A stretch of DNA of 64,000 nucleotides from Asterella californica (lineage: Eukaryota; Streptophyta; Marchantiopsida; Marchantiales; Aytoniaceae): positions 12,834,001 to 12,898,000 of the forward strand of contig JAYKYS010000007.1 of the NCBI GenBank assembly GCA_036924285.1, written 5' to 3'. The notes beneath the pieces were generated by a model that made no database searches, was not told where the DNA came from, and saw nothing but the letters and a program-made list of their open reading frames with translations. Below are positions 36,101 through 50,038 of the stretch, piece after piece. Every line of letters starts with the position of its first letter. Position 1 is the first letter of the stretch. The position numbers were made by a program, and so were the translations under genes.

Positions 36101-39100
36101 ACAGAATGAATCAAGGAAAATGTTTCCTTATTGATCGTAGATTAGCAAGTTTAAATAGCAACAAGCAAAAGCAATTGCAAGAAGCATATAACAGAATATT
36201 CTTAGACCAAAATATACTGACAAAACATATACATTGGCAGATAGACTGTCCTTATTTTGTGGCTGAAATCAGACTCGAAGTATGAGGTAAGTCACTTAGC
36301 TTAACAACGGATCAATCGTAATGTTCAATAGAAGTTGCAAGTTACCCATGGCCACCGCTAGCACCCTGTGACTTTCTTTCCCTGTCCTTTACTTTCAAGA
36401 CCTTCATGATCAGATGATGTGGGGCAGACAAGCATGCTTGGGACACGCTAGACATCAACTAAAGAAAAGAAGCTCGGGTAGAGCAAACGTTAAGGTGGAT
36501 CAATTCGAATTCGTGTTCAGATAGAGAGGCAAACAGGTTTCGTAGCTGCTAACTGGAACTCGAAATCAGTTCGAAGTACCAAAATCTGAAGGAGTTTACA
36601 CTCTTGCAGTTAGTTCTTCGTCAATGATCTGATTTCAAGGATGAGTTGAATCACAATCCGTCTTTGTCTGAGTTCTGAATAGCTGCAAGACTCGAAGGAT
36701 TCATACTCGTTCTCTCGTAACCTCGCTTGTAACAGCCTCTTGATATCTCTCTGGATCAAGAGCTGCCAACAAGAGCACAATATAGTATACTCGTTAGTGG
36801 AGGGTTGGGAGCATGCACGAGGGGCCAGAAGAGAGAGAGATGTACAAATTCAAGAGTTGTGGTTACAAGTCCATCCTCTTTCTTTCAGACTTTGAGAGAT
36901 TTTGATAACAGAAATTGACTCAACGAAGTTTGCTGTACGTACGGAGAGGCAGCAGGAAGCCCTATAGAGAAACAAATGTAGGAGTCTAAACCAAGAAAGA
37001 ATAAATCGAAGTAAGAACTCAGTCTGACAATATTCCCCCCACTGTACGAACTATTTCTCACTACAGTAGTAGCTCTAAACATTATGCACTGCATTGATTA
37101 TGACTACCTAGACAGGGATATTGCTGTTTAGGCACTGGTTAATCACTGGCAAGCATATCTTTTGGTCATAATGTTTAACAAGTATATCTCCTGTTGATAT
37201 ATATGTTGACTTAGAACCCCTTATCATATAATTTGGGACAATGAATCTACTGCTCTGGAAAACTGCAAATGGCTCTATTAAATTACTATCATAAGTATCG
37301 AAATTTGTTTTCAATAGTCTTTGAGTTTAGAAGAAATATGATCTTAGCGACAACTCTTTTGCCACAGATTTTAGAAAAGTTAACTTCGCCTCCATACTGA
37401 AGAGAGTAAATATATGTATCTGCTTAAGAATATTTTTCAAGTGATCAAACCGTATAAAAATAGAAAAATAAAACTATAAATCGACTTCTTCAATTAAAGT
37501 ACCCGCTCACGTGCACACTGCATCAGATTTTGCTAAAATTAAGTAGAGAGGTTGCACTTCAAGACCTGGTAACCTGGACAATCCAGTATTCTTTGTACCT
37601 CTAATTGTAACACTGTCCTAATGTCTTATAGATCGTGGGTTAAAAGATAAACTAGCAAGACTGACATAAACTGCCGAAGAATATTCAGGTAGACTACGTT
37701 AAGTATGCGACAGAACTAGCCACATATATATAAGTGACTTCATAACAGTGCACGATAAGATAATTCAGCGATGAATACAGGATGGTCTTACGCTGTACTA
37801 AATACTTTGAATTGTTCTAATAACAATTGCAAAAAATCAATGCTACATGCGTTCACAGAACTTTGATATATTAACTAATATAACCAAGTTCTCAAGTGGG
37901 GTGTCAAAGTAGAACATTTTGCCCATTACATATGGAATATAACATGAATTGTATCAAATAAAATGAATCCTGAAGAATTACCACCCCTGTCCAAGAAAAG
38001 TACCTTATCTTAATTTCGGTGACTTTCCATAATGATCACTGGAGAATAGCTGCGAGAGGAGAGATCTAGAGGTCACTGTGGCATGTGTGATATAGTTATA
38101 TTACATACTACAATAGTACATAATCATGTTTCTGTGTTTGAATGCATGATCAATGCAGCTACTGATGATTATCTTTTGGTTCTATTGAAGTTCATATTCA
38201 ATACAACTTCCGCGTGAACAACAAGAAAAGGGAGTTTACATTTTGATACCTTATATTGTAAAACGTAGAACGATAAAAGTTTCTCTGAAGTCTGTATATT
38301 AATTCATATTTCCCACAGAAAAATATTTAAGTCAGGTAAATATAATATAATTCACTTACGCGTACACACTAGTAAGAGTGGTCATAAGCATTTCCAAGTA
38401 CATGAGTTGTATGTAGAAGTCGATGTAATTACTACTTTTGGATTCTTAAATCTTGAAAACATGTCAAATGTTTAGAAATCACATTCTCGAGAACTGCTTG
38501 TTTGAGCTAACATACCGAATGTTGCACCGGAAGTATAAAACTTCTTTAAAATAATAAATGATATATATAGTCGTCCAATATGAAGCATCATTTGCCAAAT
38601 AATAAAAACAGATCCAAGTCTTGAGAAAAGATTATGGAGCTTCCACAAACAAGAATAATATGCATGCTAGATGAACTTCTGGGAACTTTTGCTCCCTGGT
38701 TGTTATTAGGGAAATATATTAATGTTATACAAAAGTTATATACCAAGTGGATGAGAATAATTAAAATATTTTATGAATATTAACTGTTAGCTTATTCCTG
38801 GAAACAAAGGAAGACCAGGATTTAAACCATAAGGAATGAGTAGCTATTATGGAAGGATTAAATAATAAATTAGACCTCTGCATATTTGCAATATTTCCAT
38901 GAAAGATGGAAGAGGTGAATATGCGATGGTTTCGATGGAGGAGGACAATATGCACGGGTGCCAAATTGTAAAATGAGAAAAAATAACTACACATATTACT
39001 CAACTAGAATGGAAGCATATGCGTAACATCGCATGTATATTTTCTTGTTTATACTCTTTTTGAAGGCAGTAAAATGACAAATAGTTTACATTAAGTTTGT

Positions 39101-39390
39101 CATTACTTAATGGATACTAAATTTGCGAATGCATCTCAACATGAAGAATTAATGATAGATACGTAAGAGTGAATGAGATTAAACCCCCTCCTGGTATAAA
39201 AGGTCTTCAATGAGAATATTCTCTCTATATCTTTTGTTTGATATCCAAATTCCTCTAAACAGAAAACGTCACTTAGATGATCGATTCTGATATCTTTTAA
39301 AGCAAAAGCAAAAATTATTTTACGTAATGATAATACTTTTCATTTTATCACAAATTTAAAAACCGGACGAAAACAATATGAAAAGATGCA
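33100..39390. other. long AT-rich gene desert
   Basis: Over 6 kb with only short, motif-free open frames. A perfect 20-bp palindrome sits at about 33893-33912 next to a duplicated ATATATGGTAGCTGT. The stretch 38750-38965 shares GATGGAGGAGGA(C/A)AATATGCA with the repeat at 46.9 kb. No RNA gene or intact transposon was seen. Confidence 0.4.
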
Positions 39391-39394
39391 AATC

Positions 39395-39600
39395 ACTCAG
39401 GGTAACCCAGAGGAGCGGATTTTACAACCGTGGAAAAGTGAAGGGTCTGGGTTACACAGACCCTAAGAGTTAACACGCGACGCAATGAATAGCCAACGGA
39501 TGGAAAGACCCATCTGGGTTACCCAGACCCTAAGTATGAGGAGCGGAGGTTTAAACCACAAGTACCGCTATATTAGCGGTGGGGATCCCCACCGCTAATC
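39395..39600 (-). mobile_element. structured fragment carrying the LINE 3' tail
   Basis: On the minus strand, 39474-39512 reads as the family tail found at the 3' ends of copies 1 and 3 (TGGGTCTTTCCATCC, TTGGCTATTCATTGC). It lies among strong inverted repeats: GGGTCTG/CAGACCC at 39443-39463, TCTGGGT/ACCCAGA at 39513-39527, and a 28-bp perfect palindrome at 39572-39599. It may be a short non-autonomous relative (SINE-like) that borrows the LINE tail, or a truncated insertion. Confidence 0.6.
39572..39599. repeat. 28-bp perfect palindrome
   Basis: Arms of 14 bp meet without a loop (centre GGGGATCCCC). The outer ACCGCTA also occurs at 39564-39570, so two alternative hairpins with TAGCGGT are possible. 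Confidence 0.9.
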
Positions 39601-42600
39601 ATTTTAAACCTTTGCTAAGTGAGTTCAGCACGGACGGGGGCCCTTGAGAGATTTGCGCAACGCAGTTACCAACGCAGTATAGCCTCAAACACTATGATCT
39701 TGGTAGCAAAATGAGCAGAAAAGGAAGAGCTTCAAAATGAGCCCATGATGAGCTCAGGAGGACTACGGATGACTTCAAAATTATCAAGTGAATCCCGGAT
39801 CACTGAGAACCACAGAAATAGAATATTCTGAATTTTGAAATGTTCTCCTATCCAGCATATTTTGTTATTATCACTTACCCTCGCGTTACTATGAACCAAC
39901 TGCTCTTTTGAGACAAGGAGCTCCACAGAGACCTTGGCCTCCCGCACTCTGACTGAGAGAAAAAAAACAGCTACAGTGAAAAGAGTCCGCCGCGTGAGAA
40001 GTGAATACTTTTATACCCTTACTAGTGGTTTAAGGTCTCGTAGTTCAGAAACCATAGTTCAGAAACACACCAACAGACATTTATACATAATGCCCGTCGA
40101 AGAATACTGAAAATCGGGAGCCGGCCGGATGGAAAAGACTCTTGCAAGTACAGGAGAAGGCGTATACGCTCAGCAACGACATACACATCCGGCTTGGAAT
40201 TCTATGAATAGTTTCATCGAGAAGGCGCAGACAATTAAGAGGCAGCATTGAAGGCAAAGTTATGATTGATGCGTTTTGAGTGACCTTTAAATGATCTGCA
40301 ACTGCATGGACCCACGAAAATGTTACCTACTTACTGCCCTGGAGGCTTTAATCGAGCTCTTAAATTCTACTTTCCCGAGCTCCAACGTCTCGCCGTTTTG
40401 GATGAGTCTTGGAATCAATGAATTTTTTCCAGTACCGCACCAAACTCAGGCCGCCACCAACATTCCAAATCTCATGGCCCACGAATGAATGAATCGATGA
40501 GCGGCAAGTCACAAAAGCTTTTCAGTTACCTTCTAAAGCCCCTTCTCTAGTGAACTGTGTTACTGACTGCGGAAATGAATCAGTTACCGCTGTTCCGTAC
40601 TGCTTACGAAGTTAGGAGTCACGACGTTACTGTCTTCAGAGAACGAAAGCCTAGCGACACCGCGCAGGTGAATTCCAATGATATTCTTGAGGATTATTAT
40701 AAATGAGTTACATGTTAAAAATATAGAACATGTTATTGCCCACATATCAAGTTCAAAATATCTTCTCGATGAACAGATCATCATTTTAATCAAACTTCGA
40801 TTGTATCGAAAGGTTTTATTCCTTTTGTATAAAAAGAAATATGAAAAGGAAACCAACACATGTTCAGAAAGCATAGTTTGTCATCAACAGAATTTTAACC
40901 ATTGTACAGTTAGTGCGGTTAGTGCGGTTATAGACTCTCTAATACTAACGCATATTTATTCATTCTTTTCATATAAAAGAACTTAAGGAAGATTTACTAA
41001 CACATTTCTGAGAAGATAGTTTGTAATCAATATATAAAAAGTATTAATTTACAGTACATTCAGTGCAATAATGTAATTTTCTGATAATAGCTCAGTTATA
41101 AATCACAAAATAGCAGATAAAAACTTTACTGTGTATTGAGTTTATAAGTATATATCTATTCTCAAAAACCACAACTCTCTTTTTATAGTTATACAGTACT
41201 TTTAACATAATATTCTTTGACACTCATTCACATGATATTTATTCGATATTTTTGTAACCCTTAATTTAACCCTCATTCGCAACGAAAAGAAATACGACTG
41301 TTTCGTACATTAAATGTTCAAACAATGTCACACTGACAATAGCTATTAGTAAGATAGTTTTGAATTTGGAATGACTCTTTTTATATTATAGAGATTTGTT
41401 GAGTATTTTAATTGTGAGTGATATTTACATTATTACCGGCTGCATTCCAAGAACTAAATAAATATGAAAATTGTTTTTTATGGGTTATAATGTCACAATT
41501 CAAGTTATGATAGTAACAGTAGTTTTTATCTTGACAAAGCTAATATACTTCTATCTTTCAAAATTCCTGCTTATTATAAGATTTAAAGGAAAAAATTAAG
41601 GTTACCAATTGTGACAATGAATAGATCTAGAAGAGCGATATAAAAATTTATTTTTAAACAAATCTTTATAATCTTTAATTTTTATTAGTGATTTTTTTGT
41701 TTAATACTTTAATACTTTGCTATTTTCAGACAATAGAAATTAACAACAATAACAATTTAAGCTTTCAGACAATAAAAAAAATTTCACCCATCAGTGAAAT
41801 ATATCTGAATATGACGGGTGGTAATCTGAATTTTTTTTTATGTGAGCTATGCAGTATCCGGTTAGCATTTCCAAGGAACCTAAAGACGTTTACCAATGAT
41901 ATATCCCATTATCAACACCTGGATATTGTATCAGTCATTTTGCACACCTTGTCATAATGCAATGAAAATTGATCCAGTGATATCTATGTTTCATCAAATT
42001 ACACATTACTTTTCAAACGGTAGACTGTAGGATTGTAAATTTTATGCATACATAAAGTCCACTTGCAGTACTATGAACATTATATAATTATCTAAAAACA
42101 AAGGAGGTTCTAAACCTAAAAGGACTTTTCTTGCATGACATTCCGGAAACCTGTAACGTTTTTATTTAATTTATTTCCTCCACCTAATAATTCGGCACTG
42201 TAAAGAACACTTTGTTTTTGGCCTTGCTACCAGTAGAGATAAATGACTCGAATTACAAGACAAAAAAGAGCAAAAACTTGACGAAGAAAATCGAGACAAA
42301 TTGAGAACATCAAACGGTTTTTCCTAAAAGTTTTAATCTATAGAATTTTTGTAAAATACACACTCTGCCAAAATACCGCTTGATCACACCCTTGTAGGTT
42401 CCTTGAGCTTGATCACACCTTTTTGAACGATGTATTGCTTGAACGCACACCTAACTAGTTATCAACAATAAAACGAGTCATTCTTTCTTGCTTTTCATCA
42501 TTTCACTACCTTTTACTGTGACAAAATATCTCTTTCGTTCAAAATATTTATCAATGAAAGACACGTGAGATAAGACATACTCATAACCGTGATGTGTGTA

Positions 42601-43960
42601 ATACGATATGTCACTAACATAACAAAGTGATTGGTTTCACGATCAAAAGTCAATCAAGGGTGTTATCAAGCTCAATGAACTTACTTACTAGGCGTATGAT
42701 CAAGCAGATTTTTGCTTTAACTATTGAAAGTGTCGCTTGTCGGTATATTAGGACGTGTCAAAGCTGGAACATTTAGAAAATATTTACTTTTCACGGAAGA
42801 GTGTTACTGCTGCGACCATGAGGTCGTCGAGGTTTTCTACGGCCACCTCCGGGGGCACTCGCAGGAAACCACCACGGTCTTCTCTAATTTACTTTTTGTT
42901 CAGTTCGGACGTAAGTTTTAACCGTAAGTAAATTCAAGACTGAAAATATTTACTGTAATTTTTTAGAAAATCAAAAATCAAAAAAAATAAATACTTACAG
43001 AGATATAAAGACACCACACTGACTCTAGACAAAACTCCCCTTGACAAACTATGTCCTTCTCCCTTCTAGACGTTAGAGAGTCTTTGGTTCAGCTTTGACA
43101 CGCCCTATTACATTTATCACCATGCTAATTACTTTTAACTGTTTTTTCTTTAATGAAGTGAAATTTAAAGTTTAGTTCAACAAGAGTTAATTCCACAAGG
43201 TGTTGAATGATCGCGAAGTAAAGCATGTGGTTGCCCTTAGCGATGTGATGGGGCCGACGGTTACCTCATGTGAAGTAAACGGCCAGTTGTGAATCCACCC
43301 GACAATTCGTTCTCGGCTGAAGAAACGCATTTCGGGTTTCGTTCTGCGTGCATCATGTTCGAAGAGAGAATTCGATCTCGACACTAATGGGACGTAACGC
43401 TTCCGTAACAGGTATCAGCGAGGGAAGGAAGCTAGGGAAAGGTTTAGGGTTCATCCATGACCATTAGATATAGTAGTTCTATCTTCTCCACAGATACATG
43501 CAGGCATGCGAGGGGATGATGAAACGGAATGAATGAAGGGATTGTTCTCATGATAGTTGAGAGTGTTACTCGCTCTCGGCTGCACGATGTGTGCTGAGAA
43601 CGAAATTCAAGTACGTATTTTGCATGCGGTTCCGTATCTTACAGAAATTATGGGATAAGAAAGAAATGATTTCGCTAATTGCTCGGCCAGCACTTCACCT
43701 CCGCCGAGTGCAGAGAAGAGAAAAGAAGGAGCCAAAGAGGGTCGGCGAGGAATTTTCACGATATAACTGCATTCAGATCGTGAGCCAACATTATCGTACA
43801 GACAAGGAGAGGGGATACAAATCGATCCTATTCCAATACACTCCCAAAAGCCAAGACTGCCTCGTCTCTAACCCTTAAACCCTTATTTATGCTGCTCTCT
43901 GTTCTGTTTGTCGCGAGACTAGAAAGCAGAGAAAAGATTGCTTCTTTTGATGTAATGTGG
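39601..43960. other. AT-rich intergenic DNA
   Basis: No gene is recognised. Very AT-rich between 40.6 and 42.7 kb. A short direct repeat TTAGTGCGG sits at about 40911-40928. A small GC-richer pocket at about 42790-42870 has a short open frame (CCDHEVVEVFYGHL) without a known motif. Confidence 0.4.
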
Positions 43961-43967
43961 TTCGTTT

Positions 43968-44690
43968 CAGTGCGGACTTCGAGCTGAATTTTCTATCGTC
44001 GAAAGCGTCCTAGAAAAGCTAAGCGAAAGTGAAGACCAATACGTCCATCCGTACCTGTCGCCAAGTTGAAGGTACTTCTTTTCTACTCGTCAAGCGGGAG
44101 GGTGCAACCATGTATATGAGTGAGTACCAGTATTTCCATTAGTGTTTATTGACCTGCTCGGCTCCTTGGCCCATGAGGTTTCTCACCATGCAAAGACAAC
44201 TTTTTGTACAGCTTCAAAGTTTAAGTCTCAAAAAGAAACCGGGTTTTCGTAAGATTGCTAAGACAATCTTCGAGCAGTATTACTTACCTGGTCAGTTGAC
44301 GGAGCATTTCCTACATACCAGTAGAGCGTGCCAGTTTGACGATGACTTACGATGATGATTATAAAGAGAAGGGGGAACTGGTTCAGCTGATAGATAACCC
44401 ACATGGTATCATCCCTTCTATAAGCAAAGCTTGGGAGGTTCCGGAAGGTAAACTATGAAGAAGCGCGGAAAGTGGACTCCTCGAGCTCTTGCATGCGCTC
44501 ATCATGTCGTCTGCAGAGCACTCAGATGCAGGTTTCGTGTTTGCTACTGTAGCTCTTCTGCTTGGGGGAGCGCTTGGCTCTCCTCCTGTGATACCAGATA
44601 GCTGGATGGAGAGTTCAAGAATGGACAGGTTTGACGATTCTCTGGGGAGCAATCGACCACTTTGACAGATTGTGCGAATATTTGACCTGC
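43968..44690 (+). pseudogene. possible degenerate ADP-ribosylglycohydrolase-like exons
   Basis: Several short open blocks bounded by plausible splice sites run in order. After TTTCAG at about 43970: EFSIVESVLEKLSESEDQ. At about 44141-44252: FIDLLGSLAHEVSHHAK, ending in GTAAGA. At about 44355-44442: KGELVQLIDNPHGII, ending in GTAAAC. At about 44480-44663: HALIMSSAEHSDAGF followed by a hydrophobic stretch, GGALGSPPVIPDSWME and a stop. The last block recalls the C-terminal metal-site region of the DraG/ARH family (NH-GDSDS, then a G-A-L-x-G helix and IP-x-x-W). The Asp-rich metal motif is not intact. A divergent gene, a relic or chance are all possible. Confidence 0.3.
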
Positions 44691-44699
44691 AAAGCGAGT

Positions 44700-46889
44700 A
44701 AAAAGTTGGTACTTAAATTCTTACACAAGGTTTGCTCAGATTCGTACGAGGGAATGGACTGTGGAGTCTGGACTGAAGTAGACTGGGCCCGGAAACCTGT
44801 CACGTACCATCCAGTTACGTCACGAAACTGCTCAAAATGCGAAGAAGCAAGTGCTTTCCATTATCACGTCTTTATTTGCAGTTCATCATTGTACTAGAGC
44901 ACTAAGCCTCAGCAATCTATGCACATCGAGAAGAATGCTGGCTGGCTGCCTAGCTATTGTGGCTAGCTAGCTATTATACTGCTTAGTACAAGTGCATTCC
45001 ACCAGCACCTTCCCCCCTCCACTCCAGATACCGTCTGAGATACATGGATCCTCGAAGACCTAACAGGTCCATTTTCACCTCGTTATATTCTTGTTTTCCT
45101 CATCGTTGGCCGTTGGTTGGTTGCCCAACCAACCATCCTTACCTATGCTTTTACAGAGTGTGTCAGCTCGTACGGTACTCCATTCATCCATTAAACCGGT
45201 TGACTTGGCAGTCAGTTTTCTCTCGCTTGTCAGACCGACTCGGAGTCTCAGACAGACGTGGTGCAGTCCGTGGAGAACAGTCCGTCTCCATCCATCGTGT
45301 TCAAACTTCAAAGCAGAATGATAGTAAAGCTTCTGCATTTTGATGGCACTCCATTGTACTTCGATCATGATCGCTTCCTTTGCGTGACTTGTTCAAGCAG
45401 CTAGAAATCCGGAAACCAAGGGAGCGCCAAGGGGTACATTTCTTCCCAAAGGACTGCTTTTCATTTTTGTAGCCACGGTGCCTTTCTCGATGGGCACCCT
45501 TCCATCAATAGTGTCACCAATGAATACGTCACCTCCGTTTGAGGCTCACGTATGAGACTCAGATCGTTCCATGCATTAACTTCTACTGTCTTGTGAAGTG
45601 TTTGTTGCTAACCGTTCATTTGCGTAGCTACCCGTCCATCTAAAACAAAGAAATGCTTCTCTTCCCTTATTTCCCTCCCTTGCTTCTCATTTTAATATTT
45701 TTTCTGAGTTCTTTGGGCGTGCCGCAGTCTTTCTTTTAGAAATAAAAATTAAGTATTCTTGTGTCGTTCATTGTTTTCATTTTCTATGTTAAACCAAATA
45801 TATAGCCTAGCAATTCCATTGCCCAACACCTTGTTTCTGCCAAGCCTGTTCGCTGAACGGATCAACTCAGTTTTTTAAAGTTAGGCAGGATGACATAATC
45901 CTTCTTCTCGCTTTTCATGAAACATTAAGAGTAACTCGGTAAAATCCAGCGCAAAGTGGGTCCTTTTTGTTCAAGAATCGTTACTTTGCTCAATACTCCA
46001 GGTCCGTGTCGCTTTATACACTGGGAATGAGAAGAGTACAGCCAGCAGTCGAAATAAGGGAAAACGGGTTTTTGAACTCACATAGACTGATTATCTTGTG
46101 GCACTTCTAGAAGGTCGTTGTGAGAGCGCGATTTTGTTTACTGATAAGTTTGCAACGTCGAGCCTCATCGACCTGCAGATGGCTGTACACTTCCGTGGTT
46201 GTCAGAAGCTGTGGCATTCCGGCGTGAGAATGTGCTAACGTGGTCAGATCCTACGTACCTCTAGCCCTCTACCATGTGGACGTGTATTCAAGGACGAGGT
46301 AGTCACTCACTTATTCAGCAGCTACCGGCTATAGAGCCTTACAAGGTGAGTTGGACGAAAGGTGAGAAAAACAACTCTTTTTCATGGCCGATTTCATGGT
46401 AAAAAGAGAGGCAGTGTACTGTGGAAACATAGGGAACAATAGTTCTACTCCTGGAACATTCTAACTACACAGAAAATGTGCTCAGTCAGGTAGCAAGTCT
46501 TTCAACAACGGGGTTGGTTCGAGCAACAGAGTAAAGATCTCCCTCCCCCTTCTCAACCCTTCCAGATACTTCCCAAATGAGGGTTTTTGCTATATGTTAG
46601 CATAGTTATACTTCTATTACGAAACCCGTAAAAAGAGGGAGTATTTTTGTCATGTAATGTATTTTGTCATATTATCAAAAGAGAGAGAAAAAATACCAGT
46701 TCAACGGAGAGAGTCGCTGTGAAACCTGGAAAAAAGTTCAGATCTGGATAAATCGCTAGCGCATAGCCCCACAGTTCCACTGCAAGCGTAGCTATATCGA
46801 CTTGAGTCTCATGAAATTCCGAAGAAGCATTCTCTCTTGTAATAGGCATCGTCACCAGATGGAAATGGGAAAACGAGAGCAACTCCTTC
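44700..46889. other. intergenic DNA, no gene seen
   Basis: Open frames at 44631-44897 and on both strands at 45044-45368 overlap each other and carry no motif. Short GCTAGCTAG-type repeats lie near 44960. Confidence 0.4.
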
Positions 46890-47340
46890 ACCTCTCGATG
46901 GAGGAGGAAAATATGCAAGGGTTTAATTTATTACTTAACCTTTCTTGCCAGAAAGGTTATATAATAAATTAAATACACAGTAAATAAATGTATAACTAGC
47001 AACTAGCTAGAGATACTTGCACTTGTACCTTTAGTAGCACTGCATGTTTATATCTGGGTCTTCTCTCATTTCTAGGTATGGATTACCAGTTAATATTTAT
47101 AAAATCTTTTGATATTTTTATCCATTTGATATATAATTTTAGTTTAACACCTATTTGTTTTCCGAAATCATCAAAGGAGCTAAAGTTCCCCAGAAGATCA
47201 TCGAGCATGCATATTTGGTTCAACTCTCTTTTGCAAACTATTCGAGATAAAAAACAACTTTCTAGTCTCATCCTACATACTCTCTCCGAATCCAATATCC
47301 GGATGACCTAACAGTCTATTTCACAAGAATTCCCTGAAAT
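46890..47340 (+). repeat. dispersed AT-rich repeat, copy B, with fold-back
   Basis: Related to 28840-29280. Its 5' part forms a clear fold-back: TTTAATTTATTA at 46922-46933 pairs with 46962-46973 and AACCTTTCT at 46937-46945 pairs with 46950-46958. The 5' motif GATGGAGGAGGAAAATATGC also occurs near 38935. This suggests a small non-coding repeat family with at least three partial copies in the window. Confidence 0.5.
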
Positions 47341-49990
47341 GGCTCATGATCATCCTCATGACACCAATTAGTTACCAGGAACGAAGAAAAGATTACAGAG
47401 TGTTGACGTGAAAGTTGGAAGTACATGGAACATTGACAGTGAGCAAGTGATTATGGAGAAATACGAGCTTCTAATGTGACAGTGGATTCACTGACTTTGA
47501 CTTTACAAGACGATATCTGGTCTAGATAGGAGTCCATTCTCTCTCTACGACAACATAGTTTTGCCCTAAAGTAAAGGTCCTTGGATAGCTCAGCGCAACT
47601 TCATCTAAAGACCACTTGAGTTTGTTGAAGAAAAGTAAGTACGGTGTTGGACCTGACATGATGGCAGGGCGGAGTCACCTGAAGAATATAAAGAGGAGAG
47701 GAAAAGTATAGTACTCTGGTCATATACGCTCATGGTCGGTAAAATCATTTTCCTCCGACCTCACTCCCAGCGAGCGAGGAACCAATGGAATCTTATTTTA
47801 GGTTATTTAGTTTAATTTTACTTTAAAATAACAAGTTAAATAACATCCCATCATATGTTAGCTTGATGAGGAGAGGAGAGAAGAAAAAATAATATAACAG
47901 AAGTGGGACAAACCCCCCTGGAATATACTGCGAAGATTACTAAACAAGGTGGAGAAAAGAAAACCTTGGAACACTAATTATGTCTAGCTAACTGCGCAAT
48001 CTCTTCAAATATGATACCTGAGCATTCATGAGCTGAATCACTGAGGTTGAGAGTTGCATGCATTATCCTCGCACCTCTTTGACTGAGGAACGAGGGAAAT
48101 CCTAACTGACAATTGAGTGTAAGCTAATGAATAATCGATCAAGAATATAATGTTTCTCTATGTACTGGGAGTAAATAAGATAATGATAAAATATTAGATT
48201 GAAAATAAAATTGAAAATAAATAAGTAAATAAAGAAAGAACACTCGTATACGGACACCCGAGGCTTGAATCTATTGCAAGAGATGGAACGAAGATTACTC
48301 CTAGAAAAACCTGAAGGTAGTTCTAGCTGAAATCAGAAGAACACATTTATACAGCTACTAGCGAATCAGTCTATACCAAAATGCCAGGGGATTTCATCCC
48401 TTAAATAAATCATAGTTTACGAAAATCAAGAATTTCTTTAAGTAACGGCTGGTGAAAGAGTAAATGAGTTGACGAAACTGAGCAAAAATAAATTATAATC
48501 ATGAAATCCTCTTGTCGTGTATTGTTCGCTACTATCCATTAAGTTCATAAAAAGATGTCTAAATGGGCGTGAAACTTCAAAATAAATTATAATTCATGTC
48601 TCACTCAACGAAAGAGAGAATTACCCTCGACACTACAGTACGTGAAGAAGGCAGGTGCCACATCTGAAGGTGTGTTTATCGCAGTTTTCCTCCGGTTTTA
48701 ATCACCGTTCAGCATGTTCTTTGGTATCCATTGTGAAGTTATGTGTGGGTAATGGATTCTGGAAATATAAAGTCTCTCTTCTTTTCTATTTAGGATTGTT
48801 TATATGTACGATACACTATCTTTCGCAATTGATTATCAGACAATACATTTGACAAACCATAATATATATATATATATATAATTTAATAAACTATGATCTT
48901 TAAATATAGATTTTAAAAATATAATTTAACTGTTAGATCTTCTAGTAAAACCTTATAGATTTCATATTTCTTTCCTCCTTTACGCTGCGGAAGCCATGAT
49001 CGTGGTGGTCGTAGCTTCTCAGTTATAAAGTTCCAGTCTCCTCGGGGCTTATGATACACTAAAAGTATCTGACAAAATCTTTCCAACTTTTTCTCAACGC
49101 TAGCTTAATAAAGGAAAAAGAAGAAAACATTCCAAAACATTGGAGTAGAGATATGGTAGGCCGGACGGCGCCGAGATCCGGGAGAGAAAAAGGACGCACT
49201 GAGGGAGCTCAGAGACCCCTCCCCCGCGAAGGTTTGGTGATGATGGCTGGAGCTGACCGAGAGAACAGTGCATGCATGCCGGGCTGACGTAGTTTTACCT
49301 GAGGAGAATCCACTGGATGGAATCCAAATAGAGCTGGTACTACTGTGGTAAATGAGGGGTTCTTCTCTTGTACTGGCGGAAGACACCAGTGAAGCAACTA
49401 CAGTACTACTGTACGTACACAGAGCGGAAATGTGAACGGATGAGAGATTCTGGCGTGAGTGAAGGGGAGGAGCGTGCAAGTTCCGTATGTCGGTTAGTGT
49501 TCAGTCCTGAGTCCTCTTCCGCGGCTGCTGAATGCTGGAGCCCCCCATGCCAGCCGTCATCGCACACCCCGTGTCTGGAAGGTTCCTCATCTGGGTGCAG
49601 ACACGGATTCACCCACGCTCAAAAGTGCTCACATCCATAACCACGTCCCTCCCTCATGTGCTGCGAACTACGTAGATGTAGTCCATTCCCCACTAGATGA
49701 CCTAAAGTTTCTAAACCGCTTCATTCATTGCGTCGCGTTTCTCTTCTCCGGTCCGTCGTCGAATTTATTTCACTGTCGCTAGTCACTTGGTCCTGGCCAG
49801 ACTGACAGTCTGACAGATCCCCTCAGTATCTTCAGACCAAAGCCCTGAACTTACTACTCGCCGTAGTACTCGGCAGCTGGATTTCATATCTGGAATCTGG
49901 ATGGAGCTTCACGTGGGAATCACGATGCTTCTCCGTTAGGATCTGTCATACTCCGTCGGCGGACATTTAGCCGTGAGTGGAAACCTAACC
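47341..49990. other. intergenic DNA flanking LINE copy 2
   Basis: AT-rich until about 49.0 kb, with a (TA)n run at about 48863-48880, then GC-richer. Open frames on both strands at 49105-49640 overlap and have no motif. At about 49724-49740 there is ATTCATTGCGTCGCGT, a 16-bp match to the LINE tail seen at 39.5 kb, but on the plus strand. Confidence 0.4.
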
Positions 49991-50038
49991 CGAGTCCGGA
50001 GTCCGGAGGAATTATAACCACCCTGAAGGTGAGAACAC

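Noticed and set aside
44355..44442. likeness of ELVQLIDNPHGII to a myosin motor segment
   Set aside because: Only a few residues agree and no other myosin motif is nearby.
49724..49740. 16-bp match to the LINE tail on the plus strand
   Set aside because: Opposite orientation to the adjacent LINE and too short to call an element; recorded only as a possible trace.
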